From Pollenia angustigena (lineage: Eukaryota; Arthropoda; Insecta; Diptera; Polleniidae): 64,000 nucleotides of DNA. The notes under the pieces are model-generated. The model was not told the origin of the DNA. It saw only the letters and a list, made by a program, of their open reading frames with translations, and searched no databases. The stretch is from assembly GCA_930367215.1 (NCBI GenBank), contig OV884056.1:233793127-233857126 (forward strand), written 5' to 3'. Both the position numbers and the translations under genes were made by a program. Positions 21,305 to 31,590 of this stretch are shown piece after piece; position 1 is the stretch's first letter; each line of letters starts with the position of its first letter.

Positions 21305-24300
21305 GTGCCACCATTAATAAAAATCAAGTTACGTTTAAACGACACTTTAGATGTTACAGCAATTTATGACTCGGGGTCAAATGTGTCTTTAATCAACGCT
21401 AATCTACTGAAAATCAAACCTAGCAAATCAAATGATGTTCAAACGCGCAACTTGAGAACGATTAATGGTGTAGGAAAAACGAATGGCAGTGTGAAAATGC
21501 AAATAAAAATTTTCAATATTGAAAAACCCATGGATATTTTTGTTATAAATGATAAAAATTTTAGATACGACTTTTTAATAGGTCTAGATTGTATAAAAGA
21601 ATTTAGATTAATTCAAAACGATGATCTAAGCATCACACAAAACGCTAGTTCAAAAGAGAACAAAAATAAGCATTATGACATTCCTTCGTCTCAAGACGAA
21701 CAAAACAAATGTGAAGTAAATTTCAACCAACATATAAATACTGAGGATTTCAAACTAACGGTAAATCTCTTAGACTTTAATCAGCGGATGGAAATTGATA
21801 AATTAATAAAAAAATATAATTCGGTATTTGCAAAGGACAAATATGATATCGGTACTGTCAAAGACTATGAAGCTCATATAGAACTTATGGTGGATAAATA
21901 TTGCTTCAAACGCCCTTACAGATGTACAATTGAAGATAAAAGAGAAATAGAGAATCAATTAGCAAAGTTATTGAATAAAAATTTAATTGAAGAATCATAT
22001 AGCCCTTTCGCAGCTCCAGTAACTCTAGCATATAAAAAAGAGGAAAATAAAAAATCAAGATTATGCATAGATTTTAGAGATTTAAATAAAATTATTATTC
22101 CTCAATCGCAGCCTTTTCCACTTATAGAGGATATTATGGTAAAAACTAGAAACTGCAAATATTTTTCAACTTTAGATATAAATTCTGCATTTTGGTCAAT
22201 TCCCTTAAGAATACAAGATAGGAAAAAAACGGCATTCGTAACACAAGAGGGGCATTTCCAATGGACTTGTCTGCCATTTGGTTTGAAAACGGCTCCAGCA
22301 ATTTTTCAGCGGATATTAAGTAATATCATAAGGAAGCACAAGCTTTCAGATTTCGCCGTTAATTATATAGACGATATCTTGGTTTTTTCAAACACATTTA
22401 GTGACCATATTAAACATCTTTCAAAATTACTAGAAGCAATATTAACGGAAGGCTTTAGACTTAAATTCGCCAAGTGCACCTTTGCCGCACCTTCAGTAAA
22501 ATATTTGGGACATATAATAGAAAATAATTCAATCAAACCACTTAACGATAATTTAAAAGCCGTTAAAGAGTTTCCAGTTCCGGAAACAAGAAAAAGCGTT
22601 CGTCAATTCCTTGGGAAAATAAATTATTACCATAAATTTGTTCCACACATAGCTGTAATATTGGATCCATTACATAACCTCCTAAGAAAAAACGTAAAAT
22701 TCACCTGGTCAGAAGAATGTGAACAGTCATTTAAAAAAATAAAAATGTTACTTTGCTCTGAACCTATATTAAAAATTTTCGACCCAGATTTACCGATTAA
22801 AATATATACTGATGCGAGCATAAAAGGGGTAGGAGCTGTATTAAAACAATATGATGAAAATGGAAATTGTAAACCAGTCGCATATTTTTCAAAAAAATTA
22901 AACGAAGCTCAAAAGAAAAAGAAAGCGATATATCTCGAATGTTTAGCAATAAAAGAAGCGGCAAGATACTGGCAGCATTGGCTCATTGGGAAAGAGTTCA
23001 CAGTTTACACAGATCACAGACCTTTGGAAAATATGAACATAAAAGCTAGAACGGACGAAGAACTAGGAGATCTTACCTACTATTTATCCCAATACAATTT
23101 TAACGTAAAGTATAATCCAGGAAAATTAAATCAAGAAGCAGACTGTTTAAGCAGAAATCCAGTTTTGAAATCTTCCGAAAATGCAGAAGAAATAATAAAA
23201 GTTGTAAATTTTATAAGTCTTCAAGATATAAAAAAGGACCAAAGTACAAATACAGATCTGCAGAACAACAAAAATAAATTTAAATTAAAGGATGAAATAT
23301 TTTATAAAACGTTCAAGAAAAAAAATAAGATTGTTTTGACAGAAGGTCTCAGTAAATTATTAATAGAAAATGTACACAATACCTATTGCCATATTGGAAG
23401 AACACAAATGGTAAACAAAATAACACCATTTTATACAGGAGTTAACTTAATTAAAAACATTAAAAGCATCTGTGACAATTGCGAAATCTGTATAAAAAAC
23501 AAATCAAGAAAATCGTCTAAATATGGCTTATTATCACAGTTGGGTCCAGCAACACGACCCTTTGAAATTGTATCCATTGATACCATTGGAGGCTTTGGTG
23601 GGTCGCGTTCTACAAAAAAATATTTGCATCTTTTAATAGATCATTTCTCGAGGTATGCGTATATTTCAACATCGAAGTATCAAAATGCTAAAGATTTTAT
23701 AAAACTAACTAAAAACGTAACACAAGACTACAAAATAGATATGATACTTACAGATCAATACCCTGGGATAAATTCAGAAGAATTTAAGGACTTCTTAAGA
23801 ACACAGAATATACAATTGATTTTCACTGCGGTTAATGCCCCGTTTTCAAATGGTCTTAATGAAAGAATGAATCAAACACTGGTTAATAAAATAAGATGTG
23901 CGATAAATGAAAGTGAAAAGAAGACATCATGGACAACCATTGCAAGGAACTGTGTCGGAAAATATAACGAAACGGAACATACAATAACAAAATTTGCACC
24001 AAAATATTTGCTAGAAGGAGAATGTGTAAACATTTTACCACACGAGTTAAAACCAAAATGTACAGCTGAAGATCTTATAAGAGATAGAAGATTAGCTCTA
24101 GAGAACACAGGGAAATCTCATAATTATAATAAATTACGATTTGATCAAGGTAGAAGAGAAATTACATACGACGTAGGAGATTTGGTTTATGTAGAGAACG
24201 GTAACCGCTTAAATAGGAAAAAACTAGATGAAATAAGAATTGGACCATATAAAATAATCAAAAAAATTTCTAATTCGTTATACGAAGTTAGCACAGGTCA

Positions 24301-24364
24301 CAAAAAAGCGGAATCAAATCTTTTTCACGTTACAAAACTTACTCCAGTGCTGCATAATAACTAA
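21305..24364 (+). CDS. pol: Gypsy pol polyprotein (PR-RT-RNase H-IN)
   Basis: A 1019-residue open frame with no stops. Protease: active site DSGS at residue 22 with VSLI following. RT: FRDLN, CLPFGL and YIDD at residue 354-357. RNase H: YTDASIKG near 502, ECLAIKEA, and YTDHRPL. Integrase: H-x3-H zinc end with C-x2-C at HNTYCHIG...CDNC. Catalytic triad: Asp 759 (SIDTIGG), Asp 817 (LTDQ) and Glu 853 (NERMN), spacing DD35E. The usual TDNG is TDQY here. A GPYK motif lies near 979. The listed start is a GTG; translation most likely comes from -1 frameshifting in gag. It is a Ty3/gypsy member, resembling mdg3/micropia-type elements, but the lineage is not proven. Confidence 0.95.
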   Translation: MPPLIKIKLRLNDTLDVTAIYDSGSNVSLINANLLKIKPSKSNDVQTRNLRTINGVGKTNGSVKMQIKIFNIEKPMDIFVINDKNFRYDFLIGLDCIKEFRLIQNDDLSITQNASSKENKNKHYDIPSSQDEQNKCEVNFNQHINTEDFKLTVNLLDFNQRMEIDKLIKKYNSVFAKDKYDIGTVKDYEAHIELMVDKYCFKRPYRCTIEDKREIENQLAKLLNKNLIEESYSPFAAPVTLAYKKEENKKSRLCIDFRDLNKIIIPQSQPFPLIEDIMVKTRNCKYFSTLDINSAFWSIPLRIQDRKKTAFVTQEGHFQWTCLPFGLKTAPAIFQRILSNIIRKHKLSDFAVNYIDDILVFSNTFSDHIKHLSKLLEAILTEGFRLKFAKCTFAAPSVKYLGHIIENNSIKPLNDNLKAVKEFPVPETRKSVRQFLGKINYYHKFVPHIAVILDPLHNLLRKNVKFTWSEECEQSFKKIKMLLCSEPILKIFDPDLPIKIYTDASIKGVGAVLKQYDENGNCKPVAYFSKKLNEAQKKKKAIYLECLAIKEAARYWQHWLIGKEFTVYTDHRPLENMNIKARTDEELGDLTYYLSQYNFNVKYNPGKLNQEADCLSRNPVLKSSENAEEIIKVVNFISLQDIKKDQSTNTDLQNNKNKFKLKDEIFYKTFKKKNKIVLTEGLSKLLIENVHNTYCHIGRTQMVNKITPFYTGVNLIKNIKSICDNCEICIKNKSRKSSKYGLLSQLGPATRPFEIVSIDTIGGFGGSRSTKKYLHLLIDHFSRYAYISTSKYQNAKDFIKLTKNVTQDYKIDMILTDQYPGINSEEFKDFLRTQNIQLIFTAVNAPFSNGLNERMNQTLVNKIRCAINESEKKTSWTTIARNCVGKYNETEHTITKFAPKYLLEGECVNILPHELKPKCTAEDLIRDRRLALENTGKSHNYNKLRFDQGRREITYDVGDLVYVENGNRLNRKKLDEIRIGPYKIIKKISNSLYEVSTGHKKAESNLFHVTKLTPVLHNN

Positions 24365-24407
24365 TAAAAAAAATTAAGTTTAACATCCAGTCAATTTTTT
24401 GTCTCCC

Positions 24408-24419
24408 AAGGGGGGGAGA
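24408..24419 (+). promoter_or_regulatory. Polypurine tract
   Basis: AAGGGGGGGAGA lies immediately before the 3' LTR (TGTAAAG), as required for plus-strand priming. Confidence 0.9.
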
Positions 24420-24708
24420 TGTAAAGAAAATTTCAACACAAATGTATTTGTACTATAATTTTCTTAACGTGTATTCAATGTCTTATCGTCTTATGGCTCC
24501 TGGTGGCAAGCCTTCAACTCATATGATTTTGACATAAGAATCTTAGTAATAAGCAATAATTAAAAAAACACATGAATTGTATTTTTGTACCCTAAAAACA
24601 AATAGGTATAAGAAAAGAAAAGAGTGAAATAAAGGCTTTAAATGTTGTTTCTCAACATTCCAGAAACGCAATTACGTCTTTATTTAAATAAATAATTCTC
24701 ATATTACA
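24420..24708 (+). repeat. 3' LTR
   Basis: 289 bp, identical by eye to the 5' LTR. Followed by the TATA target repeat. Confidence 0.95.
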
Positions 24709-24737
24709 TATATTAAATATATAACGAAAACACTTCT

Positions 24738-25475
24738 GGGCGCAAGGATTTTCTCCTCTATGATATAACAAACACCGACTTCGCTAACTAAAGCTTCTCT
24801 GCACAGCCGGCCTTCGGCCGGGCGCAAGGATTTTCTCCTCTATGGTATAACAAATACCGGCTTCGCTAACTAAAGCTTCTCTGCACAGCCGTCCTTCGGC
24901 CGGGCACAAGGATTTTCTTCTCTATGGTAAAACAAATACCGTCTTCGCTAACTAAAGCTTCTCTGCACAGCCGGCCTTCGGCCGGGCACAAGGATTTTCT
25001 TCTCTATGGTATAACAAATACCGTCTTCGCTAACTAAGGCTTCTCTGCACAGCCGGCCTTTGGCCGGGCACAAGGATTTTCTTCTCTATGGTATTACAAA
25101 TACCATCTTCGCTAACTAAAGCTTCTCTGCACAGCCGGCCTTCGGCCGGGCGCAAGGATTTTCTTCTCTATGGTATAACAAATACCGGCTTCGCTAACTA
25201 AAGCTTCTCTGCACAGCCGGCCTTTGGCCGGGCGCAAGGATTTTCTCCTCTATGTTATAACAAACACCGACTTCGCTAACTAAAGCTTCTCTGCACAGCC
25301 GGCCTTTGGCCGGGCGCAAGGATTTTCTCCTCTATGTTATAACAAACACCGACTTCGCTAACTAAAGCTTCTCTGCACAGCCGGCCTTCGGCCGGGCGCA
25401 AGGATTTTCTCCTCTATGGTAAAACAAATACCGGCTTCGCTTACTAAAGCTTCTCTGCATAGTCGACTTTCGTTC
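24738..25475 (+). repeat. Tandem array of nine 82-bp GC-rich units
   Basis: Units start at 24738, 24820, 24902, 24984, 25066, 25148, 25230, 25312 and 25394. Each has GCGCAAGGATTTTCT, CTTCGCTAACTAAAGCTTCT and a hairpin CCGGCC-TTC-GGCCGG. Units differ at a few sites. The GC content stands out against the AT-rich surroundings. The last unit is degraded. Confidence 0.95.
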
Positions 25476-25737
25476 GGAAACAAGGCAGATTTTAGAAGCT
25501 TTACTTAGCGAAGCCGGTGTTTGTTATACCATAGAGGAGAAAATCCTTGCGACCGGCCGAAGGCCGGCTGTGCAGAGAAGCTTTAGTTAGCGAAGTCGGT
25601 GTTTGTTATAACATAGAGGAGAAAATCCTTGCGCCCGGCCAAAGGCCGGCTGTGCAGAGAAGCTTTAGTTAGCGAAGCCGGTATTTGTTATACCATAGAG
25701 AAGAAAATCCTTGCGCCCCGCGAAAGGCCGGCTATGA
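25476..25737 (-). repeat. Inverted array of three 82-bp units
   Basis: Reverse-orientation copies of the same unit (GAGGAGAAAATCCTTGCG, GGCCGAAGGCCGG, GCAGAGAAGCTTTAGTTAGC). Together with the nine direct units they form a long inverted repeat with a short junction near 25450-25500. Confidence 0.95.
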
Positions 25738-25848
25738 TCCCAAATTTGTTTACATTCTTGCTTGTAAGAATTTTTGGCATTGTACTTATGTACTTATTTT
25801 GATATTTAAAAAAAATTTTTACACATTTTAATATTTTTCATTATAAGT

Positions 25849-25966
25849 AAAGTTGTGGACATTATGACATTTTGCAAAGTGTCATAACGTCCGCGGATGC
25901 TATGACATTTCTTTGATGGACGTTATGACACTTTTGAAAGTGTCATAATGTCCATGGACACAGTTA
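25849..25966. repeat. TGTCATA/TCCATGGACA minisatellite, right
   Basis: Related to the units at 19479-19650: GTCATAACGTCCGCGGATGC, then ACGTTATGACACTTTTGAAA. It marks the right side of the composite. Confidence 0.8.
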
Positions 25967-26871
25967 AGACGTATAAAACGCTGCAATCCATTTGAAATGC
26001 ATTTCTACTGCATCCAAAAAAACATCCATACAAAAAAAAAAAATAAACTAGAGATGTGTTCTTAGTCGATAAAATTCTACTGAATATTTTTATTTTTGCC
26101 AGTTTTTATTTTAATTGATTTATATACTATTGTAACCAAAAAATAACCTTTTTAGAATTTGTGTTAATTCTTTAAAGAACAAAAAATTAGTTGTTAATAG
26201 TTTGATAAGCTTTTTAATTAATAACAGAATATATCGTTCAAAATATTATCCACATTTAATTTTCTCTACATGCCAATGTGCATGGTTGCATTTCTTCTAT
26301 CAGCTGAGAGCTGTTACTACGTTAGTTTTGACTTGTGAGTAAGATCTATAACTATCTATGAACTATTTTTTAGTTTTTGTTTTGTTAGTTACAACTTTAG
26401 CTATGATTTCTGAATATGCGCCATTGACACCAAATATGTAAAAGATTTGGAAGACTAACTTTATTATTATCATATTTTCGTTTTACTTTAAATACGTTCT
26501 CCATTTTAAAAACTGAACACCCCTTATTTATTTAGTATCTCTATGATCCAAAGTAATTACTTAGCAGTAAGAAAGGATTTAAATAAATTGAATTTGTTAA
26601 ACTAAATATTCAGATGTTAGAGAGAATATTTCTTAGTGTTACATATACCCTACAAGAATAGTGACGGTCATTTGACCTATCATATGACCGACATTGCTGA
26701 TACAGATATCGGTCATCGCGTAGAACAAAGTTTCTATCATTTTCTTAAGGCCAACGTGAAAAAATGACCTAAACAATTGTGTACGTGTGATTTTGCATCC
26801 TTCTTTAACCTATGAATTTTCTGGTAGATAAAACATATATCTGAGCTGTTTGCTCTTATACTTTTTACATA

Positions 26872-26979
26872 TCAGTACTGATGTATAAACCGGACACAGC
26901 TGACTAGTCAGTACTGATGCATATACCTGTCACTGCTGACTAGTCAGTACTGATGCATATATTCATCACTGTTGACGTA
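26872..26979. repeat. 36-bp tandem repeat, three copies
   Basis: Units begin TCAGTACTGATG and end with CTGACTAG, at 26872, 26908 and 26944. The third is degraded at its end. Confidence 0.85.
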
Positions 26980-27129
26980 ATTTTTAGCTTAAATAAAACA
27001 CGATTCATTTTATTAAATTCTCATACATATTTTTGTTCTTTATTTAAAATAAAATTCAATATTTGTTCGTTTTACAAAATAAATTAAATAAATAAATAAC
27101 TATTTTTTGTCCTATAAGGTAATTTAAAT

Positions 27130-27397
27130 TTTATAAAGCTTTTTTGCAATAGTCCCAACTTCAATATTTCACTTGGTTTTTGCTTAAGTCAACCTTTGGT
27201 TAACATTGATGCTATAGATAAGTACATATACTAAGGAATGATCCTATACACTACCAGAATATCTTGTAGTTTCATTAGAATCATTCCTAAGTATATGTTT
27301 ACATCTAAAGCATCAATGTTAACCAAAGGTTGCTTAAGCAAAAACCAAGTGAAATATTTAAAGAATGGGAATATTGCAAAAAGCTTAAAAAAACAGC
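27130..27397. mobile_element. Palindromic MITE (full copy)
   Basis: Two arms of about 110 bp: AAGCTTTTTTGCAATAGTCC, TTTCACTTGGTTTTTGCTTA, AACCTTTGGTTAACATTGAT, then the inverse. The centre is near 27230-27270. One arm also occurs at 19115-19262. Confidence 0.8.
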
Positions 27398-27929
27398 GAC
27401 CGTAACAGTTATTCTGCTTTTCATAAACGTCAGATGATAACAGTTTTTTTTTAATTAAATATTAGACGTCGCTCGTAACCAATAGTTTTATTAAAAAATT
27501 ATTGGTTTTTGCAAAACGTTTGTCTAGATCAAACACCATTTAACTGTTTTTAAATATTATTATACAATTCTGCTACATATTGTATCCATTCGAAACGTTT
27601 GCCGTGTTTAGTTTTTACTAAAAACTTTTTAGACAATTTGTTAAACCATAAAGAGTGTCTGATTCCCCACAATTGTAAAGAGCACACACTAAAGAGGTCA
27701 CTGTGCGATCAAGAAGTTGAATATTGTTTTGTGTTTTTCGCTACAATTCGCAAAATACTGTAAAATACAAAAAAAAGACGACTTAAGTTTATTTAAAAAC
27801 AAATTTTCGTGATAACATACCTCTGAATATCGTATAACCAACTCTGGCTCCTTACAATGCAACCAAATCAAGTTGACTGCTGTACGTATGAGTTTAAACC
27901 ATTCACTGCAGGTGGAAGAATTAACACGG

Positions 27930-28385
27930 AAAAATGTTTTCGCCTCTAATCATAATATGACGATTATCCAACTGAACATCGGGATGAGCCCCTTCATTGA
28001 GAATACTTTCAGCACCGCCAGCAGGAGCCAAACCAATTAATTCCCAGTAATCTACATGCAATTCGTGTCCACCTGGTGCATAAAACAAATAAATGAGTTT
28101 CTACAATACTGTTCACGAAACGAAACTTACCGATTTTCCTTCTGGCACAGGTTTTAGTGTACCAAACATTGTAAAAATCCGTAATGTAAATAAAACATTA
28201 AACCTTTGCCTTGACGTCTTAAACGATGTGCCCATCCATAGATTTTAACATTTCTGTTAATTTTCGACACATTAAAATATGCAGCTGGCCAACTGGGATC
28301 TTCGGATATGAGTCTTTTTGGCTTCATCCAAATTTTGTTTAGGCTTTTCCGCATCTTCAGCTTCGCATCTTGGATTTTCTTTATT
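27930..28385 (-). pseudogene. AsnRS: Asparaginyl-tRNA synthetase (cytosolic) fragment
   Basis: AsnRS charges tRNA-Asn. On the minus strand, AEDAEKPKQNLDEAKK (about 28318-28365), then in another frame LISEDPSWPAA and VKIYGWAHRLRRQGKGLMF, match the N-terminal extension and anticodon-binding start. After a deletion of about 20-25 residues comes FGTLKPVPEGKS, then a GTAAGT donor (28125-28130). After about 50 bp follow APGGHELHVDYWELIGL and APAGGAESILNEG...DVQLDNRHIMIRGEN (27936-28079). The acceptor AG reads AT. Frameshifts, the deletion and the lost acceptor show it is dead. Retention of an intron means it arose from DNA copying, not from mRNA. Confidence 0.85.
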
Positions 28386-28476
28386 TATTTTAATAATTTA
28401 ATAATTATTAAAATATTTTGCAGTATTTAATTTTAACTATTCACAAATTTTCACAAATATCAGCCAGTAAAGCGTA

Positions 28477-29317
28477 CACACAGAAAAAAATACCCATGTA
28501 AAATTAACATGGAAAAATGTTGATTGAGAATCATGTTAAATTTCAGAAAAATTATGCCCTTTACTTAAATTTATCATTACTTCATATTAATTTTTAATAA
28601 AAAATATCAAAATAACCTTAAATTACGTTTATTTAATATTATTCACTGTTAAAAAAATAAAAAAAAAAATATTAAAATATAAATAAATCTGGATTCAATA
28701 TTGAACCCATAAAAACCTGTTTTGTATTAAAATCAAAAGTTTATCTTGTTAAATTAACATGCATACCTACTTAATTATGTACATTTTTTATTTTCACTTT
28801 TAAAATATGTTATAAAAAGAAGACAATTCCCGTATTCTTTTAATTAAAATTGTTTATTTAAATAGTACATCAAGTTTTCAAAGTAGAATGATGACCATAT
28901 CGGGCGATTCTGCTGATGCTTCTGTTAACAAAGGAGAATACAAAATAAGTGAAACATGTGTTACAGGGTTTTGAATTATTCTTACATAAATGCAAATGTT
29001 GTCTGAAGCTTCTTCACACTGTTAAAATACACTCAAACCCATTTGATTCTACATGAAATTCACGTTGTTTCAACTGGAAATAACTTTCATTCAACGTGAT
29101 TCCGATTGTTATTTCAATATAAATTACATTTTGCTCTCACTTTACTGCAATGTTAAATTAACATGAATTATAGTTATATCTAAAGAAAAAAATGTTGTTC
29201 GCAGTTATTGTAAAATCAGGTTGAATTAACATGAAACCCGTATGAAGCAAAATCACCACCGAAAAAATTTAAATCAACCTTGTTTTCGACGTTTTTAACT
29301 TGATTTTTTTCTGTGTG
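28477..29317. mobile_element. TA-flanked MITE, CACAG family, copy A
   Basis: Ends CACACAGAAAAAAAT and inverse ATTTTTTTCTGTGTG, flanked by TA on both sides. The internal phrase CCCGTATTC...AGAATGATGACC is shared with the copy at 42784-43665. No coding. Confidence 0.75.
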
Positions 29318-29374
29318 TATGTATAACAAAAATTAAAAAAAAAATTGAATTTTTGTGGTGTTTTCAGTTGTTCT

Positions 29375-29396
29375 ACTCTAACATATATGTTAGAGT
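29375..29396. repeat. 22-bp perfect palindrome
   Basis: ACTCTAACATA followed by its exact inverse TATGTTAGAGT. Function unknown. Confidence 0.8.
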
Positions 29397-29476
29397 GGTA
29401 CAACTAATGTAAAATTGTTGCAAGTGTGTTAGTAAATTTTTTTTTCTTTTTTTAGTTTCGGTCATCCATTTCTTGT

Positions 29477-29622
29477 AGGGTAGATATTTATACCATCCAC
29501 CACCAGTGATGGTAAACTAAGTTTGTCATTCCATGCGAAACTATTTTAATATTCAATTAAAGCAGCATAGAGTTCATATGTTCCAGTCAAGCCATGTTCG
29601 TCTGTACCTGTCCGTTTTTTGA
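29477..29622. repeat. Dispersed fly repeat, fragment (interrupted by hAT)
   Basis: TTATACCATCCACCACCAGT then GTCATTCCATGCGAAAC and CATGTTCGTCTGT resemble a common dipteran repeat related to the copies at 30132 and 31139. The hAT element at 29631 splits it. Confidence 0.45.
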
Positions 29623-29789
29623 ATTCTCGCCAGTGTTGCCAATTTAGCCATTTTTCAACTTGTTTAGCCATACAACTTTTTTGTCGTTTTTCTTTTAAAA
29701 GAATAATTTTTATTTAATTATAAAAATTTATACAAGTAAAATAAACATTTTGAACAATTAAGACGCCTTTAATTTAAATCACAACTTTT

Positions 29790-30075
29790 ACAAATGTTGA
29801 AAATCGCTATAAACTATGATCATGAAGCATCTGTCAAACTAAAGGAACAGTATTCCACTATTAAATTTATAAAATCGATCACCACAAACATCGCTGTTTC
29901 TTTCTGGTTGCAAGTATTTCAATAAAGGGATGCAGGCGGTAACAAAATTGTTTTAGAAATTTCAGAATTGCCTATAAAGTTGCTCTCACTTCCATGGTCT
30001 AATGCTGAAGTAGAGAGGGTGCTTAGCCAAGTAAACATCGTTAAAAGTAATTCGGGAAATAGGTTACATTAAGCA
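29790..30075 (+). pseudogene. hAT transposase C-terminal dimerisation region relic
   Basis: Broken translation reads ...FWLQVFQ, AGGNKIVLEISELPIK, then LLSLPWSNAEVERVLSQVN and IVKSNSGNRL. This is the hAT dimerisation motif (S.P.SNA..ER.FS...N..K...RN.L). Stops and frame changes occur, and the catalytic part is missing. Its place inside hAT ends with an 8-bp duplication supports the call. Confidence 0.8.
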
Positions 30076-30131
30076 ACCGTTAATTCGATTTTTATCAATT
30101 AAATAAATATGACATAACAATACAATATTTA

Positions 30132-30425
30132 TACCACCACCACAATAGTGGAGAGGGTAATATGCGTTTGTGCTGATGTCTCTAACACCTTAAAATATTG
30201 GTCCTTCGCCCACCTTAACGTATACCGATTGACTCAGAATCACTTTCTGAGTCGAATTAGCGATGTTTATCCGGCTGGCTGGCTGTCCATGTAAACCTTG
30301 TGCGCAAAGTACAGGTCGCAATTTAGAGATTATTTGATAAAATTTGGTACAAAGGTTCTACTGTGGTATAGGGTATCATAAAGTCGGGTTTAACCGACTA
30401 TTCTTTCTTATTTGTTTTTTATTGT
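30132..30425. repeat. Dispersed fly repeat, copy 2
   Basis: It begins with a CCACAATAGTGG hairpin in an ATACC context, and has CTCAGAATCACTTTCTGAGT and GGCTGGCTGTCCATG. It ends with AAGTCGGGTTTAACCGACTA, then TTCTTT. A 3' hairpin without TIRs recalls Helentron-associated (DINE-1-like) repeats, but this is tentative. Confidence 0.6.
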
Positions 30426-31138
30426 AGATCTGGACTCAAAAGGTTGGGTAAATGTTGTCGTGATTATGATTTACCTTCAAATTATTTAAAACTTATGATT
30501 ATTTGAAACTAATGAGTGATTCCTATGAGATGAACAATAACGAGATCGAATTTTTCGATGATTTAATTTTTTAATATTAATTTATTTTAATATTAATTAA
30601 CGTTTATTCTTATTAAACAAATTGATCTTAACTCACAATTTCATCGTAAACAACTTTAAATGAATTATTTCTGTTTTGTTATTGAATTTTAATGTGTTTT
30701 TATTTAAAAAAGCTTTTAGCCATTTTTTAGCCCATTTTTAGCAATTTTTTAGCCATTTTTTCCGTAAATTTAGCCATTTTTGGTCACCAAGTTTTGGCAA
30801 CATTAATTCTCGCCCACTTTCTAACAACTCCAAGAAAATTGTTTTTAGTTATCCTTACTAGTCTGTAATTGAAATCCAGACTAATGGGTTAATTGTTTTT
30901 GTTTTTTATAAAAATTTTTAATTAAAAAAATTCATAAAAAATTTAAATCAACAAATACTTACCATTTTAAGTACTTAAGCTGCATGAATTAAAAGTAAAA
31001 TAAATTTTATTTCATGAAAATCAATGGACAAATTCCTGTTTTATTCCCGATAAACTGAAAGTACCTAGTTTTGACCTTTTTTATCGCAAATTTGTGTAGA
31101 GCTAAAAATCAAAAAGTTTTACCTTTTTATTACACATT

Positions 31139-31590
31139 TTTTATACCCACACCACAATAGTGGAGAGGGTATTATGCATTTGTGCTGTTGTTAAAATAGT
31201 GGTCCTGGACCCACCTTAAAGTATACCGATCTACTCAGAATCACTTTCTGGGTCGAACTAACGATATCCGTCCGGCTGGCTGGCTGGCTGTCCATGTAAC
31301 CTTGTGCGCAAAGTACAGTTCGCAATTTTGGAGATAATTTGATAAAATTTGGGTCATAGGTTCTTATTGGCACAAGGAACAAGCCAATGAAAATGGTCCG
31401 AGTCGTAGGACCACGAGGGAAGATAGGGGGAATTTCTTCCTCTCAGAAACTATTAAACCGATTTTCATGAAGTTTATAAACATAGATAAATCCATATTTA
31501 CATGGACACATAAGCATGATGTGTTTTTAAATACTGTGGTGTAGGGTATCATATGGTCGGGCTTGACCGACTATACTTTCTTACTTGTTT
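31139..31590. repeat. Dispersed fly repeat, copy 3 (longest)
   Basis: Same ends as copy 2: CCACAATAGTGGAGAGGGTA at left, GTCGGGCTTGACCGAC at right, then TTTCTTACTTGTTTT. It has GGCTGGCTGGCTGTCC in the middle and extra internal sequence. Confidence 0.6.

Larger units (their letters stand above)
19863..24708 (+). mobile_element. Ty3/gypsy LTR retrotransposon, young copy
   Basis: Two 289-bp LTRs (19863-20151 and 24420-24708) look identical base for base, start TGTAAAG and end TTACA, and are flanked by the TATA direct repeat. It encodes gag and a full pol (protease, RT, RNase H, integrase), and has a purine tract before the 3' LTR. No env follows pol. Equal LTRs mean a recent insertion. No TGG-type primer binding site is visible right after the 5' LTR. 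Confidence 0.95.
19264..26425. mobile_element. Foldback-like composite element
   Basis: The outer ends are inverted: ATTGGCGCATATTCATAAAT at left and its inverse (GAATATGCGCCATT) near 26412-26425. Just inside both ends are TGTCATA-type minisatellites (19479-19650; 25849-25966). The centre holds a GC-rich 82-bp tandem array in two orientations. A gypsy element later inserted at TATA. Inverted arms with tandem subrepeats are the layout of foldback (FB/Galileo-like) elements. No transposase is seen and no target duplication is clear, so the composite limits are inference. Confidence 0.45.
29631..30805. mobile_element. hAT element with perfect 8-bp duplication
   Basis: Ends CAGTGTTGCCAA and TTGGCAACATTA, flanked by ATTCTCGC (29623-29630, 30806-30813). 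TTTAGCCAT motifs repeat inside both ends. It keeps a piece of hAT transposase and contains a nested dispersed repeat at 30132-30425. Confidence 0.9.

Noticed and set aside
24365..24419. Possible env gene after gypsy pol
   Set aside because: Only 55 bp separate pol from the 3' LTR; there is no room for env.
24738..25737. CRISPR-like array
   Set aside because: Units are continuous 82-bp tandem repeats without unique spacers, in a eukaryotic TE setting.
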